A DNA stretch of 64,000 nt from NCBI RefSeq assembly GCF_015832195.1, contig NC_052021.1:24782286-24846285 (forward strand). The letters are read 5' to 3'. Positions 1-11,120 of the stretch are shown here, in pieces; the first letter of the stretch is position 1, and every line of letters starts with the position of its first letter. This DNA comes from Motacilla alba alba (taxonomy: Eukaryota; Chordata; Aves; Passeriformes; Motacillidae). The notes beneath the pieces are model-generated. The model made no database searches. It saw nothing but the letters and a program-made list of their open reading frames with translations, and was not told where the DNA came from. The translations under genes were made by a program, and so were the position numbers.

Positions 1-773
1 CCACTACATGTCACCTGTTACACTGCAGTTAGTGTTTTCAGCCGTCAAAAATCCTTTGGCTTTGGTTTCTTATCTGTAAGGTTTCTTTATCTCCCAGGAG
101 CCAGTCTCTTCTCTTACCTCTCCCATTGCTGATCTTGGATAATTTTATAACCCCATCTCCCCCACACTCTCTTTGACTGAGTGTCTGAGACTGAAGCAGA
201 CTAGATGAACTAGATGAACTAGTAAGAAAGACCAGGAATGCTTTAAGGAAGAGTTTGTTGAATATTTCTCCCAGTTTGTATCAATCCCTGGGGTGGGTGC
301 TCTGTCTGTCTGAAGAGGGCAGGGTGGGAGGATCTCTGTTCTTCTCCTGCAAAAAGGTAACAAATAAGATCAAAACCCATCAAAACAATTAAGTCCAAAC
401 CTGGACCTGGACTGTGTTCTGAAACCACTGTGTTTCAAAGGCCAGTGTTGGAAGCTGAACTGCTGTACTGCTGACTCATGTAGTCTGCCTCACCTGGCTT
501 CATCCTGGCTCTCAGGATGCACGTGAACTCAGACACAAATTAATTCGAGCCTGTCAGGAGCAGTCCCAGAGTAATTCTTTGTGACACTTTGTAGGAAACA
601 TTGATGAAAGCCAGCCCGCTAATTAATATATTGAACAATGCATCCCTCTGAGGCATGTGGGGATCTCCCATACTGTCATAGCTTGGCAAAGCTAATCAAA
701 AGCCGGGCTGCCAGGCTGAAAGTAGCATCATATTTTGTGCATTCTGGCTAGCAAGGAATAGTCTCCCACTTTT

Positions 774-775
<2 letters not shown>

Positions 776-824
<49 letters not shown>
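776..824. repeat. Homopolymer run of 49 T
   Basis: There are 49 consecutive T in the sequence as given. This could be the poly(A) tail of a minus-strand retroposed sequence lying to the right, or simple expansion of a homopolymer. I recognise no element body beside it and saw no target-site duplication. Runs this long are often mis-sized in assemblies. Confidence 0.9.
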
Positions 825-825
<1 letters not shown>

Positions 826-1339
826 TGGGGAACTTGGGTTAGGTTTTGACCTTTGTTCTACATCATATTAAACTCTCAATTTCTGGGAAAATGGATAAAT
901 TCTCAGTATGGGGGAGAATCCCTCTTTTTTTCAGATGACTGAAAGATAAACATTTGGGAATTCTTTTAAAATCACTACTGTTCTGAGATGTTTAGGAATT
1001 CCTTTTTCATATACTCTGATTACAAGCATAATTTTCTGGCTATTTCATTCAATGGCAAAACACCTACAGGCATCAGGAGTGAGCATTTTTTCTGGATCCA
1101 TCCTCCCTTTGCCCCAGACCTCATCCCCGATGGCCCACTTGATTTTGAGAAATGGACCTTTACAGTTCTTGTTTCTTTACAGCCACTGGGGCTGGAAGCA
1201 TCCTTGCAGTGGAAGAAGTTGCAATCTAATAGAGGATTTATCCTCAGCAAGTACATCAGCACTATCAGGGACCGTTTTTACTTGAAACTAGATACCTCAA
1301 AATTCTTCAGAGAGCTTTTCTCAAAAAGAATCAGCAGGA

Positions 1340-1402
1340 CCCAGGTAAATTCAAGTTCATTTTCCTGAAGGGCCCAGGTAAATTCAAGTTCATTTCCCTG
1401 AA
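1340..1402 (+). repeat. Two-copy tandem duplication, period 33 bp
   Basis: The 30-base unit beginning CCCAGGTAAATTCAAG occurs at 1340-1369 and 1373-1402 with one mismatch, separated by GGG. Each copy contains CAG|GTAAAT, which resembles a splice donor. Confidence 0.9.
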
Positions 1403-4400
1403 CTGGCTTCAGCTGCTGAACCTTTGGAAATTTGCCTGGCATTAAGCTGAACAAAACCAGTAGTTATATTTAACAGAAGAAGTTGAGCCCATGCTGTGCA
1501 AAAAGAACAGTCTTATCATAGCAAAACAGACAAGATGTTTTTGCATTAATTTAAATGTGAACCATTTGTGTTGCTCAATAACATCCATTAAAGATAAGGA
1601 GGTCCGTTTTTATGCCTTCTGCTTGTTGTAAATTAACAAACTCTCTTAAAACGACAATTCATCAGCAGTTATATGAGGCAGAATTCATTCTCAGCAAGAG
1701 AAGAAAATGAAACTCCCATCCTTTCATTCCCTGGCATTCCCCTGAGTCTCCTCTGTAGAATGAGATGAGTTTAATTTTGCTATTGTAAAGCACTGTGAGC
1801 ATGAAGCTACATCAGAATGTAAGAGCAGGAAGGAGCATCTTATTAGCTGCATTACAGGATCTTTTAAATAATGTTGATTCAGTAACTTGTGTCTTGCTGA
1901 TCATATAGAGAACAAGGATGAAAAGCCAGTGAGTGATGCTGTTCCACTTGCATATTTGTAGTGAGTTAATTGGAATAGGACATAGCAGTGGTTATCGTAG
2001 CTCTGTAATTATCTTGCAAGATAATTGTTCTCCATTGGGCAGAAGGCAATAAAAATGAGAGGTAGACACATTTCCATGTTTAGTGGAATATCAGAAGTTC
2101 TGTAGCTGAGTCTGAGAGAGAAACATACTCACCTGTGTCTGCCAGGAAATACTTAGGAAATAATAAATAATACCTGTAGACTTCAGAGCTGATTTCAGTA
2201 GATCTGGGTTTTCTCATATAGGAGAAAATCCTGCTTTTTATTGAAAAAAAATAAAGAAAACCAAGCCAAAAACTCTGTCATGTTTTTGGCCAAAGGGTAC
2301 AGACAGATTCTTAGGTTTTGCTCAGAGTATTTTTGGTTTTCAGGTTTGGATTGAAAATCTTTGAGTGAAGGAGACATGTTCCATTACAATATTGATTTTA
2401 GGGGCAATCTGTAATAGTGACTCCCTAAAGCCATTTCTAGATCTGCAGTAGTTTCTCCAGAATTCTTTTTTTTTCTTTCTACAAATCATTAGATTTGAAC
2501 AGTGTGCTGGCACTTTGGAATTTGCCTTGAGGATAGAAACCAGCAGAGTATTACTTTTCATTTGGCCTTGTACTTCTCTTTCCTTTTATTGCTCCTCTGT
2601 AACAACAGATTAAGAACCCAACAATGAGAAGCTCTTGATTTATCTACATCTTGACCATACACCTTTGCATCTTGACATGACTCCCACTGCAGCATTCTGC
2701 CCTGCACATTCTCACTTGATCAGGGCAATGCTATTGGGATGGGGGTGCTTTGGGATGAGGCTGTCGTGAAGAGCTGGGAGTGTGTCTAGTGCTCAGCCCC
2801 CTGGGCAGCCTTGTCTCCTTATTGCTTGTTCACCTGCCTACATTAGAGCAAAGGACCCATAAAAGATGTCTGGTTTCTCTGGTCTCTCCAGCTGCAGTAT
2901 TGCTCTTTCACTGACAGAGACCTGCATGTGACTGTGTCTGTTTTTTTCATCTCCATTCTGCCTGTGAGGATGCTTCTGTCTCGGATGCAAACTTGTCTTG
3001 TCATGAGACACTTGGTGATCTGCTGACCTCATGACACTATTGCTTTTACAAATCATAGCCATACAGACTTGCTGTTTCTACAGGCAGAGCCTGCCTTTAG
3101 ATATCTGTCTGCTGCCAGAATCCTTTTTGTTGCCTGCTTTTTTGTCTTTTCCTCCTGTGGTATTGAGACAAATGAGCATCTCACTCTCAGCAGCTAATTG
3201 AGTGTGATTTTTTGGGGGCAAGGAGACACGTTGATGCATTTTTGCTTGCTGGTCCAGAACAGAGTAGTTCATTCTACTCTCTATTTCTTCTCCTTACCTT
3301 TGTTCTTCATTCCTTTTATTCCCTATTCCTTTTCTGGCTGATGGCTAAAAGTCAAAGAAGGAAATAAGCCATTTGTTCTCTTCAGGTTAGTGTCTGAAAT
3401 GCAGAGAAACAACTGTCACAAAAGGTTTGTGAAACAAATCTATTATTTCATATTATTTTTCCCCAAAATGCATGAAATGAACCACAAATTCATTTCCAGA
3501 ATGTTAGATGTTATCCCAGGGTGATTCTTCACAATATCCTGCAACTGGGAATGTAGAGACTCATTCTTCCTTAATTAATACAATGTGCAATGCTCATAGG
3601 CATGTGGGGCTCATCAGCAAATCCTATACATATTGTCTGTGCCAAGTTTCATACTGGCATCCCCTCTTTGGACGATTTAAGCTTTATTTTTATCCATCTA
3701 CTGCTGCATTCATTTATTAAATGATGCTCTTGCTCTGAAGATTTTTGGAGGTCTTTTATTGTGCCTAGGCCTCTGTTAATAGCTGAATCACTGAGCCTTA
3801 GCATTTCAGGCATGTCATATTCACAATTGGAAAACATTTGTACAAATGAGGGCAATTAAACACACAGTACCTGATAATCCTTATTTTGGTGTAAAACATT
3901 TCTTGAATGGGTCATGTTTAAGATGCTTCTGCTAGGAAACAAACTTGGAAGAATATTACAAGTCTTACAAATATTTCCTTTGAAGGAAAGGAGTTACCCC
4001 AGTGAAATCTTTAGTTACAGGACTGCCAGACTGAGCTGAGGGGTCTTTGAGCATGTACTTTGCTTTTCTAAAGTGATCTGAAACACGGCCGATTCATGTT
4101 TCATGAAAAAGCAAAGCAATAATCTATAGCAATTCCCCATGTACATGACTTTGAAAGGAGGGTAGCCAAGCCCTGGGAAAACATTAATTAACTGAGCTTC
4201 ATAGCATAGTAGGCACTAAACTAATTTTAAGCAAATGCAAAAATCTAAAAATATACTCTTATTCTTGTTTTCTAAAGGGACTTGAAATTTAGAATAACAA
4301 AAGTGAAATTGTCCTGCAAAAAAGTGTCCCTTCCAGAAGAAGACATAACAGAATCAAACCCGTGTGTTGGAATGTGCTTAAAACTTGTCCACCATACAAC

Positions 4401-5122
4401 TTGCAGACCTCTAAACCCCAGGAAAATCCCCTCCCTCCTCTCTAGAAATGCCCTCTCCAAAGCAGCACTGTTGGTGTAGGATGCATGTGGGATAGGGAGC
4501 TGATGGTGTGTCATGCACTCAGGCTTTGAGAGGCCTTCAGGACAGTAATTTCTTAACTTGATGCGCTAATGCTTCATTACTTCCACCATATCCTGATGCT
4601 GATACTGCTGGGGGAAAAAAAAAAAAAAGGCTTCTTATTCCATTAGGATATGGGATAAGCCCTCAGGACTGCCTTTGCATAGCCTGGATCAGCTGTACCC
4701 CGATGAGTCAGGAGCAGCACATTCAGCTCCTCAGGCCTGGGGCTGTACCTGGGAGCAACCAGGGCTGGCTTGGCATAGCTGACACTCCCTGCATGAGCCT
4801 CAGTCCCCATAAGGACCTATTTCAAGGGCACCATGGGGAAATTAGGATGCCACCTGGAGCACATGCCCTGCCTGTGTTGCTGGTCCTTTCAAACCTTGAC
4901 CAGGCTGTGAATAAGGATCTTTGGCCTTCTACCCACAACATTTTTCAAATATATTTCATGAGCATGAGGTTATATTTATGGGATTTATGGTAGGAAAAAT
5001 GGTTTGGGAAAAATGCGACAGGACTTTAAAGGACTAAGACCTTTGAACTGCATGAGAACTAGACACAGCCTTATTTGTGCATAGGTTTTGGTGTTAGCAT
5101 AAAGGGAAAATAAAAAATATTA

Positions 5123-5146
5123 AGCAACAGCAGTTTTGCTGTTGCT
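5123..5146. repeat. Perfect 10-bp inverted repeat with a 4-base loop
   Basis: The arm AGCAACAGCA and its exact complement TGCTGTTGCT flank GTTT. The DNA or its transcript could form a short strong hairpin. No known function was recognised. Confidence 0.85.
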
Positions 5147-7151
5147 AAATATACTTTAAAGGTATTCCCTGTTAATTTCTGTGATAAAAAGAGTACCTTC
5201 TTTTATGTACTGAGAAGAAGAAGAAATTATTCTCTGTGCAGCAGAGCCTGCTGCCTTGAATGGATTCTCTGGTGGTGGTTGACATGGTTGAGCCTAAATG
5301 CCATTTTTCCCCTCAAGGAAAGGATTGCTTTGGACCTATTTCCTCTTCTTGGTCTGGCTTATGCATGAAAGAACTGTGTGTGGCAACTTTGTGGTTCAGG
5401 GACCTGTGATTCACTGAGTTTACAGGGAAGGTGCAGGTTTAGACATTTGGTATTAGCAGGGATGAGGTGCAGGGTGGCACATGCATGAATGCACATATGG
5501 AAACACATGCAGATGCCATGAACACCTTGTTTTTGAGATACCGTGCAGAAAAGCTCCTTAAAATTCATTTGGACCATTTTAAAAAGGATTGGCTTTGCTG
5601 AAAAGAAATTAGCTGAGAATAAACACTTGGCAATTTTTTCCCTTATCTTGCAAGCTAAGTCTCACAACAATTACTTCTGCCGATGTCCAGGACTATAGCA
5701 TCATGGAAATTAGCACTGGAAAAGATGTAGAAAGCTCCAGGGACCTAGCTAAGACAGTTTCTTACAGTATCTTCCTGCCCAGCTTTTTTCCCAAGCTTCA
5801 TTTGAAATATGCTGTGCAAGGAGGTTTTGCCCATAACTCTTCAGAGACCTCATCACATCTTAACACATCCAGCAGCGTCTCCCCCGGCTCAGCCACACAG
5901 AATGATACTGTATTTATGTGTTTAATAAACACATTCTTTGCCCCAACAGTTCAACATTTGTATAGCTCTTAACTATGGTAGTTTATGGTGGTTGGCCCAG
6001 GGTTGCGTGCAGGTTGGGTGTATGGGGGCTGTTAGGTGCCCAGAGGTGATTTTAGACCAATTAATACATGAATCACCTTGACCACCTGAAGCCAACTGCA
6101 GTTATTGATACCTAGACAAATGTGTCACAGTATCAAATAGAGGAGAAGCCTGTTGGAAAGGTATGTGTCATTGAGCAAGGGTTCCACGCGGAAAACTCCA
6201 GGTCAATTGAGTGGGAATTGAATGAATTAGTTCCTGCTTCCATACATGCACATGGGCATGGCTCTTGTGTTGCTTGGATGAGTCAGAAATATGCACTGCT
6301 TGCCTGGTAGGACGCAAAAGTGTTTACTCACTTCTGGAGCAGGATAGAATTAAAATTACATCAGACTAATTGGCAACATCCACTAATTTAACTGCAGTTG
6401 CATGCAGCAAGAGGATGAGTTTTTCCTCCTTTACCTATTACTGTACAATAAATGTTCCTTTTTCCTTGATGTTTCTAGCCCTTATTCAGTGCACAACATT
6501 CTGCTAGGTAGTATCCATTTGTTTCCTCTGTCTCTTAACACGGACACTGGCAATTGCCTTCAGTCTGACATCTTAACCTGCAGAAATGGGTTTTCAAGTC
6601 AGCATATTGGGAGTCTCAGTTTGTTGTAAAAGTTTTGATTTTGTTTTCAAAGCTGGGGAATGCCACTTTGATCAGAAACTAGACACACCTCTGGCAAAAA
6701 GATCAGTCCAGCAGGTTCCAGATCAAGTTTGAAAGGCTGACTCCTGTAACCTGAATGTTTGCTTTTATCTTGTTGTAAATCCCAAACAAAAATGTTGCTC
6801 ACATTCAGTGATACTCCCTCAAACCTCCCAAACTCTTGGGTCCAGGAGACAGAGGAATAGAACATCTCTTACTGTCAATTGATGGTTTAGGGAGCGAGGA
6901 TCGGCAGTTGGAATTGCTCAGCTGTTTTCATTTAAAATGCTAGAGGAGACATATATCAATCCTTCTTTTCGCATTTAAATGCCTGGTGGGTAATGCAAAA
7001 TGGGTAGAAAAGAATGCAAAAATTGTTTATTCCATGGAAAGGCATTAGAGTTGGTAGAAGAAGTGAGCTGGGGTGTGCTGTAAGCAGGTAACCTGAAGAG
7101 TCTCTGTTTTTCTTTTTTCCTTTCTTTGTATGTGTTGGCATTTTTTTATTT

Positions 7152-7198
7152 TGAAGTGTACAACATCTTGTAGTTGTAAACTACAAGGAAACACTTCA
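7152..7198. repeat. Two-part inverted repeat (8 bp plus 7 bp)
   Basis: The outer arms TGAAGTGT and ACACTTCA and the inner arms CTTGTAG and CTACAAG are each exact complements. They are separated by an asymmetric internal loop (7 and 3 bases) and a 7-base terminal loop. The fold is about 47 nt, shorter than a usual microRNA precursor. Confidence 0.8.
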
Positions 7199-10100
7199 GG
7201 AATAGTTGAAATGCAGAATATTGTGTTTTCTTTGCCCTTATTGGCTGCTCTCCCTCCCAGTCAGAGATGAAATATTTGCAGAGTGGCCTAGTAAATGTGC
7301 ATCCATGCACAGTGCTCTTCCCTCAGGATAGAGATAAGCATCTTGCCAGGATCATGCCCATCCTTCAAGAGCATACAATTCTTTTCTGAAAAGAAGGGAG
7401 GAAGGATATTGTGAAAATCAAGAGCTACCATGAAAACAGAAAGGAAAAGCAGCACCAGAAGATACAAAAAAAGGTAACAATTCTTCCTTTTAATGGAATT
7501 CAGAGGTAGTTTGAATTCTTAATTGGAAAATTATCCCGTGCCTGCTGTAATTCTGGCTGCAGGCTCCACATTTTGAAAACTGCTTTTGCAGCAGTTGGGG
7601 AAAGTGTCAGCAGGAAAAACTGACCTTTCTTGTCACTACTGCTTGCATGCTCTCAGCATCTTGTCATGCGAGGGGTGATTAATGAATAGGGATGGTGGAG
7701 GATGTTGATTTAGCTCAGTTCCTCACAGTGAGGGTGCCTTATTTTACTCCCTATGGCCGTCCAAGACAGCAGCACACATGGGTGCATTTTGTGAACCTTG
7801 GTTTAAATTTTGCTGTCTGGAGTTTATATGCACAGATCTCTGTGACCGTTGGTCAGGACCTCAGGCTCCTGAGTGTTGAATACTCTTGTCTTTGTAAGCC
7901 TCTGGACAGGGTTGTTAGATAGAGCACCATGAAAGCCTTTCCCAGCCACCACACTCTGTGGGATACACTTGGTTGTATAAGTCAGGGGATGCTGACGTCT
8001 CTCCTCAACATGCTTTAGTTGCTTAAATAATATTGGGCAGTGCATCCTCCAAATGTTCTTTAGAGTGTAAGAAAATATAAGGCTGTGAAAGTGTCTCTCC
8101 TTGTTTTGTTGCTGCTCCTGTACTGCCAGACCTGTGAGGTTGTTGTAGTGAGTTCTCAAGGCTAGAGAATTACAACAGGATAAAGGAATAGCTTTAGAGT
8201 CTGTGTGTGTGTTTTTGCAGCTGTGCTTCAGGATCTTGCTCTTTCCACTGCTAACTTTTTTGCATTCCTCATGTAATGCTCCTTCATTGACAAATGATGA
8301 GAGACCATTTACTAAAAATACCTGAAATCAAGAGTCAGAGTAATGCAAAGCAAAGCTCCTTGCCAATGGGAACAGATGTGAGGTGAGGCATGAAGAAACA
8401 GCATTGATTGAGGATCTGTTTTGCAATCAGTCATTGGTATAAGAAAGCAACTTGGTTTTGGTGGAGGAAGGAAGGAAGACCAGTGCATCACTTTTCAGCC
8501 TTATCTGCCTGCAGATAGAGCAGCCTGTCTTGCTTTTGTGTTGCAGAACATTTTGTGAGCTTTTCAACTTGTAGTGCACTATTTGGTGAACAGAGAAGTA
8601 CTAGGAGTGTGCTGTGTGCTAGTCCTTTTTTGTCATCATTGTTATTCTGAAAAGAACCATTAGGCTTGTCAAAACTAATTAAGGGAACAAGTAGATGGCA
8701 CTGGAAAGGAACTTCAAGCTAGAATGACATGTTTCAGGAGATCCCTCTCATTCCCTGGTGCACACTTGAAAGGCATAATGAGTAGATCCACAGAGCTCAG
8801 GCATGCAAATGCACAATGGTAATGAGTATTCTGGATTTTGTTAGGATATACTTAGGTTCTTCTAATTGCAGTCCCTTTTAAAATGAATAGTACTGTGGCA
8901 GACTGATGTCTCTTATTACCTGGGCTGAACAGTTTTGCCCCATTGCTGCAGGGGGGGATACAGTGGCCCCTCCATCTGGAGGGGAGGGACCCAGAGGATG
9001 TCGGGGGCCCAGGTGGAGCCATCTGACGCTGGCAGATGTGTGTCAGGATGCAGAAAATGGCTCTAAGTAGGAGCCTGGTGTCTGGCTTCCAGAAGGATGG
9101 ATCTGGGAGAATGCATTTAAGGTTGAATTTAAGTAGGAAACTTGTTGGTAAGGGCTGCAGGGAAAGTCCCTAAAGTGTTCCTAACCTTTACCCCCAAGTG
9201 CTGGAATTACCACTCTGTTTCATTAAGTTTTGATGAATATATATGATGGTGTGTACATCTGTCTCTATTGGCATGTCATAGACAAGGGTGATGGTTACTG
9301 AATGACTGAAATTACAGCAGTTAGTGCTACTCATTTGAAACAGAAATTGGAAACAGGGCAGAAAACCTCTGCTATGGACCAAAAAGATTACGTTCTGTAT
9401 ACACTGGGGACTAATACTGCAGCACCCTGTAATGTTTTTCACTGATGTTTAAAGGAACTTCTGTGTATCCTACTGTCACTTTTAACTGTGTCCATATATT
9501 GGGAAGCTTTGATCCCAATAATTGTGTGATCACAGGAACTCAGGCTCATTCTGGCATCCTTACCAATAACAGACAGCCCTTCTTCCTTGTGGGATCACCC
9601 TGAAACTGATGGTAGCGATTAAGGAGCAGACTGTTTCTCACTGTGAGAGGAATGATGAAAGCCCTGCCTGTGCTGCTTTGTTTTGTTGTGTTGGTATCTT
9701 TTGGCCACAATTCAGAGCATTGTGAATGGACTTGCTATCGATGTGGTGCTCTCGTTAACAAGCAGTGCCAGTTTCAGTTACCTGCACAGTGGGTCATAAT
9801 GTAGTTATTTTGACATTTGCAGCTCTGCCTGATCTTAGCTGAACTCCAGCACATTTATATGTTTGTCATTGCTTCAGTTGCTGTGTTTTTTGTGGGATTC
9901 ACAAAAATGTATCAGAGCATCTGTATTTTTAAAATTATTATTATTATTGTTTTTACTGTTTTTGCTGTTGATGCCTCAGGATGAAAAAGGCAAAAGAATG
10001 TGATAAAAATGTTTTCAGAACATTAGGGAGTTCTGAATGTTGGCTGGCTCAGAGGGAATCTATTATTTACAATCTACTGTATCAAATTCAACTCCCACTG

Positions 10101-10991
10101 AATTAGAAACTGATTTTTGTCATTGTCCCTTTTTAATCTAACCCTTTGGTTAAGTCAGAAGAAGCAGCACCATAAATCACGTGGACATCTATGGATTTTT
10201 TTTTTTCCCCTGCCAGCCATTGCTAGGACTAAATGTTCATCTCTCAGTGATTCTTATCAGCCAGGACACTAATAATAACATTTCTGTTCTGGGCTTGACT
10301 TTCCCTCTTCCAAGAGGAAAAGTATCTTTTTAATGTGCTTTGAAAAATATTTTCAGGGAGTAAATAACAATGCATGGGAAGTTTTGACTTGGGGTGCTTG
10401 AGTTCCAGCTAGTGAGATTAAAGAAACTCCTTGTGCCTCTTTTCATAATTGTCAAGGACCATGGATGGCATGGGATTGTGGTGTGAATAATGAATACTTT
10501 CTCACCTTTTTAAAATCAGAAATTCACCATATGTGCAACACCGTTTTTCTTCTGAAGATGGGGAAAAGGAGGTAAAGAATAGCAAGATTGCCCAGCAAAC
10601 CAGGGGCAAATCAGGAAACTTAGTCTTTCATGTCTCTAACCAGCCAAATTAAAGCTCCTTTTAATTTGCTTTCTGAAGGCAAGAGGCTGCTGTGCCCTTG
10701 TTTTTCCTTCAGCATTAAAACAGACTCTGATTTTACTGGGTCTTGGGACCAGCTCTCTTTGCTATCACTGGAACAGTCATAGTAGCCTTGATCTTGTAGA
10801 CAAGGGACAGGCAGGATCACTCTCCTGTGCCTGGGAAGGTTGGTGTAGGGGCCCTGAGCATGGTCTGTGTGGAAATACAAAGGAGATGATTCTTTAAAAG
10901 GTGGAGACTTACATACCAGGTGTCCCAAGGTAGGTTTAAACTGGTTTTGTGTTCCTTCACCAGCTCTGTTTGATTGCAGCTTTGCAGCTAA

Positions 10992-11053
10992 CTCTCTCTC
11001 TCTCTCCCTCTCTCTCTCTCTCTCTCCCTCTCCCTCTCTCTCTCTCTCCTCCC
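10992..11053 (+). repeat. SORCS3: (CT)n microsatellite forming the polypyrimidine tract of the next exon
   Basis: There are 62 uninterrupted pyrimidines, almost all CT with a few CCCT interruptions, directly before the AG that ends the intron. A good branch-point match, CTAAC, sits at 10988-10992, about 64 nt from the acceptor AG, with no AG in between. Seen directly; the role as splice signal follows from the adjoining exon. Confidence 0.93.
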
Positions 11054-11055
11054 AG

Positions 11056-11120
11056 GTCAGTGGCTGGTTTGGATAAAGAACCTGACCTTGTGCACATGGA
11101 AGCCCGGACAGCTGATGGAC
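11056..11120 (+). CDS. SORCS3: SORCS3 exon A (65 bp): propeller segment SVAGLDKEPDLVHMEARTADG
   Basis: Acceptor CCCAG|G and donor GAC|GTGAGT. The first base completes a Trp codon begun in the exon upstream (family sequence ...YW|SVAGLDK). Then come 21 whole codons and one base left over, which joins AC of the next exon to give His. It codes for part of the VPS10 beta-propeller in the lumenal/extracellular domain. The remembered human SorCS3 reads SVAGLDKEADLVHMEVRTTDG, so conservation is high. A second AG lies 5 nt inside, at 11059-11060; using it would shift the frame, so 11056 is preferred. Confidence 0.92.

Larger units (their letters stand above)
1..11055 (+). other. SORCS3: SORCS3 intron upstream of the first visible exon (partial)
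   Basis: I searched for the preceding SorCS3 exon, expected to encode something like FGRRWQLMHERITPNRFYW, and did not find it, so it probably lies before this window. The stretch is ordinary AT-rich intron. It contains a 49-T run, a 33-bp tandem duplication, two hairpin-forming inverted repeats and, at its 3' end, a CT microsatellite. An exon-like segment at 1183-1343 is discussed as a finding. The open frames here resemble no protein I know. Confidence 0.7.

Noticed and set aside
11059..11060. Alternative acceptor AG five bases into exon A
   Set aside because: Use would shift the frame, and the upstream AG follows the pyrimidine tract and gives the family sequence YW|SVAGLDK.
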